DNA of 6,418 nt, from positions 1 through 6,418 of the forward strand of contig SVCR01000102.1 of assembly GCA_015058265.1 (NCBI GenBank). The letters are read 5' to 3'. The first letter of the stretch is position 1, and each line of letters begins with the position of its first letter. This DNA is from Clostridiales bacterium (GTDB lineage Bacteria; Bacillota_A; Clostridia; Peptostreptococcales; Anaerovoracaceae). A program made the position numbers and the translations under genes. Shown here in pieces: positions 4,974-6,418 of the stretch. Below the pieces are notes generated by a model. It was not told the origin of the DNA, did no database searches, and was given only the letters and a program-made list of their open reading frames with translations.

Positions 4974-6188
4974 ATGACAGAAAGAAAGGTAATGAAGTTG
5001 GCTTCCAGAGGGAAGCGTTTTGGAGCGTACTGCATTGATGCGGTCATTCCGGTTGTTGCTGCAATAATGTTCTTGTCATCCAGTATCGCTGCGGCAATGT
5101 CTGCAAGATACTATAACGGATTCGGAGGATTCGGCTTTCAGGATCCGTTCGCTGATCCTTTTTCCGGAGGATACGGCTATGGCTATGGAATGAATTCCGG
5201 ATTGTCGGCAGGTACAATAGTACTGATGATCATGGGGATGCTGCTCAGCTTAGCATTTCTCGTGATACAGATAGTATTCTTTACCAAGTCCAAGACTCTT
5301 GGCAAAGCCGCTCTCGGACTTCAGGTAGTATCGAGCGAGACAGGAGAACCTATCGGCTTCTGGAAGATGCTGTTCAGAGAATGGTTCGTGAAGAGAGCAT
5401 CTGCCGCTGTATTTGCTCTCGGATACATCTGGGTGCTGGTAGACGATAAGAACAGAGGCTGGCATGACAAGATCCTCGATACCTATGTCGTTGACCTTAA
5501 GGAATCGGAAATACTTGCAGCCAGGAAGAAGAGACAGGCTGATCGCGCAGCTGCAGCACAGCGTCAGAGTGCAGCCGCAGCAGCATCAGCACAGCGCCAG
5601 AGCGCAGCAGGGACCGCCGGTATCAACTCATCAGCCGGAGGCGGATCACAGCCTTCGGGCAGCGTGAATGCCGGACCTTCTGCAAGTGATCAGGAGATGC
5701 AGGCAAGACCGGATCCTGTGATCCACGTTGAACCGACCCCTAAGCTCACCGGTTCTGATGCAGTCATCTATGTCGAGCCTGCCGAAGGTCAGGTATCTGC
5801 AGATGACAAGCATGAAGAAGCCGTAGAAGTCGTGACCGAGACTCCGAATGCTGAAGCAGGGCCTGAAGCATCTGTTGAGATCGTCAAACAGGAAACTGCA
5901 CCTGACTTTACGACCGAAGAGATCAATTCAGAGGATACTTTCCTGGAGATCAATGACGAGGTCGCCAAGATCGCAGAGCAGGCAGCAGAAATAAGTGTTG
6001 AGGCAGCCGCTGATGCTGAAGCAGAAGCAGAGGCAGTTGTTGAGACGGTCAGTGAAGCAGAAGCAGAAGCAGAGGCTGAGGCAGTTGTTGAGGCGGTCAA
6101 TGAAGCAGAAGCAGAAGCTGAAGCAGTTGTTGAAGCGGTCAATGAAGCCGGGACAGAAACTCAGGAGAATGACTTTACTGAGGAGTAG
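4974..6188 (+). CDS. RDD family membrane protein with long Ala/Glu-rich repeat tail
   Basis: Membrane protein of 404 residues. The N-terminal ~175 residues form an RDD domain: R12/R15 and D22 beside the first hydrophobic segment (~19-42), a second segment (~80-103), then TLGKAALGLQVV (108-119) and a third short hydrophobic stretch (~141-156) before the typical DDKNRGWHDK (157-166). The loop 45-80 is Gly/Tyr/Phe-rich (GGYGYGYG at 65-72). From ~190 the protein is low-complexity: a repeated AQRQSAA block, a duplicated D-x-VI-x-VEP motif at 247-254 and 262-269 (15-residue period), then an acidic Ala/Glu tail with three tandem units (348-391). RDD proteins usually end near the RDD domain, so the 200-residue tail is unusual. 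The function is unknown; transport has been proposed for some family members. The start is fixed by AAGGAG 7 nt upstream. It appears to have its own promoter and is followed after 63 nt by a flavin reductase-like gene. Confidence 0.88.
   Translation: MTERKVMKLASRGKRFGAYCIDAVIPVVAAIMFLSSSIAAAMSARYYNGFGGFGFQDPFADPFSGGYGYGYGMNSGLSAGTIVLMIMGMLLSLAFLVIQIVFFTKSKTLGKAALGLQVVSSETGEPIGFWKMLFREWFVKRASAAVFALGYIWVLVDDKNRGWHDKILDTYVVDLKESEILAARKKRQADRAAAAQRQSAAAAASAQRQSAAGTAGINSSAGGGSQPSGSVNAGPSASDQEMQARPDPVIHVEPTPKLTGSDAVIYVEPAEGQVSADDKHEEAVEVVTETPNAEAGPEASVEIVKQETAPDFTTEEINSEDTFLEINDEVAKIAEQAAEISVEAAADAEAEAEAVVETVSEAEAEAEAEAVVEAVNEAEAEAEAVVEAVNEAGTETQENDFTEE
5556..5621 (+). repeat. Two 33-nt units encoding AQRQSAA repeats
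   Basis: Residues 195-205 (AQRQSAAAAAS) and 206-216 (AQRQSAAGTAG) are consecutive 11-residue units in the linker of the RDD protein. The DNA copies differ mainly at third codon positions, so the repeat is old enough to have diverged silently and is kept at the protein level. Confidence 0.6.
6015..6146 (+). repeat. Three tandem units encoding (AE)n-VVExVxE
   Basis: The units are 6015-6056 (42 nt), 6057-6104 (48 nt) and 6105-6146 (42 nt). They encode AEAEAEAVVETVSE, AEAEAEAEAVVEAVNE and AEAEAEAVVEAVNE. The DNA copies are nearly identical apart from a few codons (GAG/GAA, GCT/GCA, ACG/GCG, AGT/AAT), and the middle copy has one extra Ala-Glu pair (6 nt). All length differences are multiples of three, so the frame is kept. 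Confidence 0.8.
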
Positions 6189-6251
6189 GTCTTTAATCAT
6201 TATCTAATTACTGTCGCAAGGACAACCAAACAGGGATCAACTTAAGAGAAA

Positions 6252-6418
6252 ATGGAAAAAATGAAGAAGAGTGTAGCTGCACAGATAACGCAGCTATCGG
6301 GGGACATATATAAGCTGACTTTCTATAACAACGAAAACAGCTTTTCTGCCCCAGGTCAGTACGCTGTCATTGAGTACGGAGATGTATGCAGAGCATACCA
6401 GGTCTGTGACTATGACAG
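6252..6418 (+). CDS. Ferredoxin reductase-like FAD protein, possibly PyrK (5' part only)
   Basis: Open frame of 55 complete codons running off the right edge without a stop, starting at ATG 6252 or the in-frame ATG 6261. The translation begins MEKMKKSVAAQ, followed by LSGDIYKLTF (residues 15-24), SAPGQYAVIEYG (30-41) and CRAYQVCDYD (44-53). The pattern of a short beta strand, D-x-Y-x-L, PGQ-(Y/F)-x-x-(I/V) and an R-x-Y FAD-binding motif is that of the N-terminal FAD domain of the ferredoxin-NADP reductase superfamily. The CDYD ending resembles the start of PyrK, the electron-transfer subunit of class 1B dihydroorotate dehydrogenase, but PyrK usually has RRP-x-S where this has RAYQ. The ribosome binding site is weak (AAGAGA at 6245-6250). 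A downstream pyrD would settle the PyrK reading. Confidence 0.6.
   Translation, partial: MEKMKKSVAAQITQLSGDIYKLTFYNNENSFSAPGQYAVIEYGDVCRAYQVCDYD

Noticed and set aside
5789..6142. Minus-strand open frame of Ala/Ser/Thr repeats opposite the RDD tail
   Set aside because: It is the complement of the repetitive Ala/Glu codons, which contain few stops in any frame; it has no start signals of its own.
6015..6146. CRISPR-like array
   Set aside because: The repeats are contiguous without spacers and lie in frame inside a coding sequence.

Overview
The window looks like a chromosomal segment of a low-to-moderate-GC Firmicute, probably a member of the Clostridia. The grounds are strong AGGAGG-type ribosome binding sites, sigma-A type promoters in AT-rich spacers, and a compact Rrf2 regulator / NifS-type cysteine desulfurase / IscU cluster without the hscBA-fdx genes of proteobacterial isc operons. 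This is inference from gene content and style; no marker gene fixes the genus.

Left part (1-2180): a rho-independent terminator on the + strand, probably serving a gene just outside the window, faces a minus-strand terminator. The latter ends a minus-strand gene for a Na+/phosphate cotransporter-family membrane protein with a C-terminal PhoU-like domain and a long charged tail. That gene has a clear promoter (TTTACA-N17-TATAAT) at 2250-2278.

Middle part (2181-4651): a divergent intergenic region carries a second strong promoter (TTGACA-N17-TAGGAT) with a dyad lying between its -35 and -10 elements. It drives an iron-sulfur cluster biogenesis operon. The genes are an IscR-like Rrf2 regulator with three candidate cluster-binding cysteines, a PLP-dependent cysteine desulfurase whose start overlaps the regulator by 20 nt, and an IscU scaffold protein. 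The desulfurase supplies sulfur, IscU assembles the cluster, and the regulator probably senses cluster supply and represses its own operon.

Right part (4652-6418): a 322-nt spacer holds three consecutive stem-loops, one of which probably ends the isc transcript, followed by a promoter flanked by two inverted repeats. It precedes a gene for an RDD-family membrane protein with an unusual long Ala/Glu-rich tail built from tandem repeats. After 63 nt the 5' part of a ferredoxin-reductase-like gene, possibly pyrK (dihydroorotate dehydrogenase electron-transfer subunit), runs off the end.

Nothing here forces the conclusion of a new system. The parts most worth a second look are the repeat-bearing RDD protein with its two operator-like dyads, the structured spacer after iscU, and the cysteine-containing C-terminus of the Rrf2 regulator.
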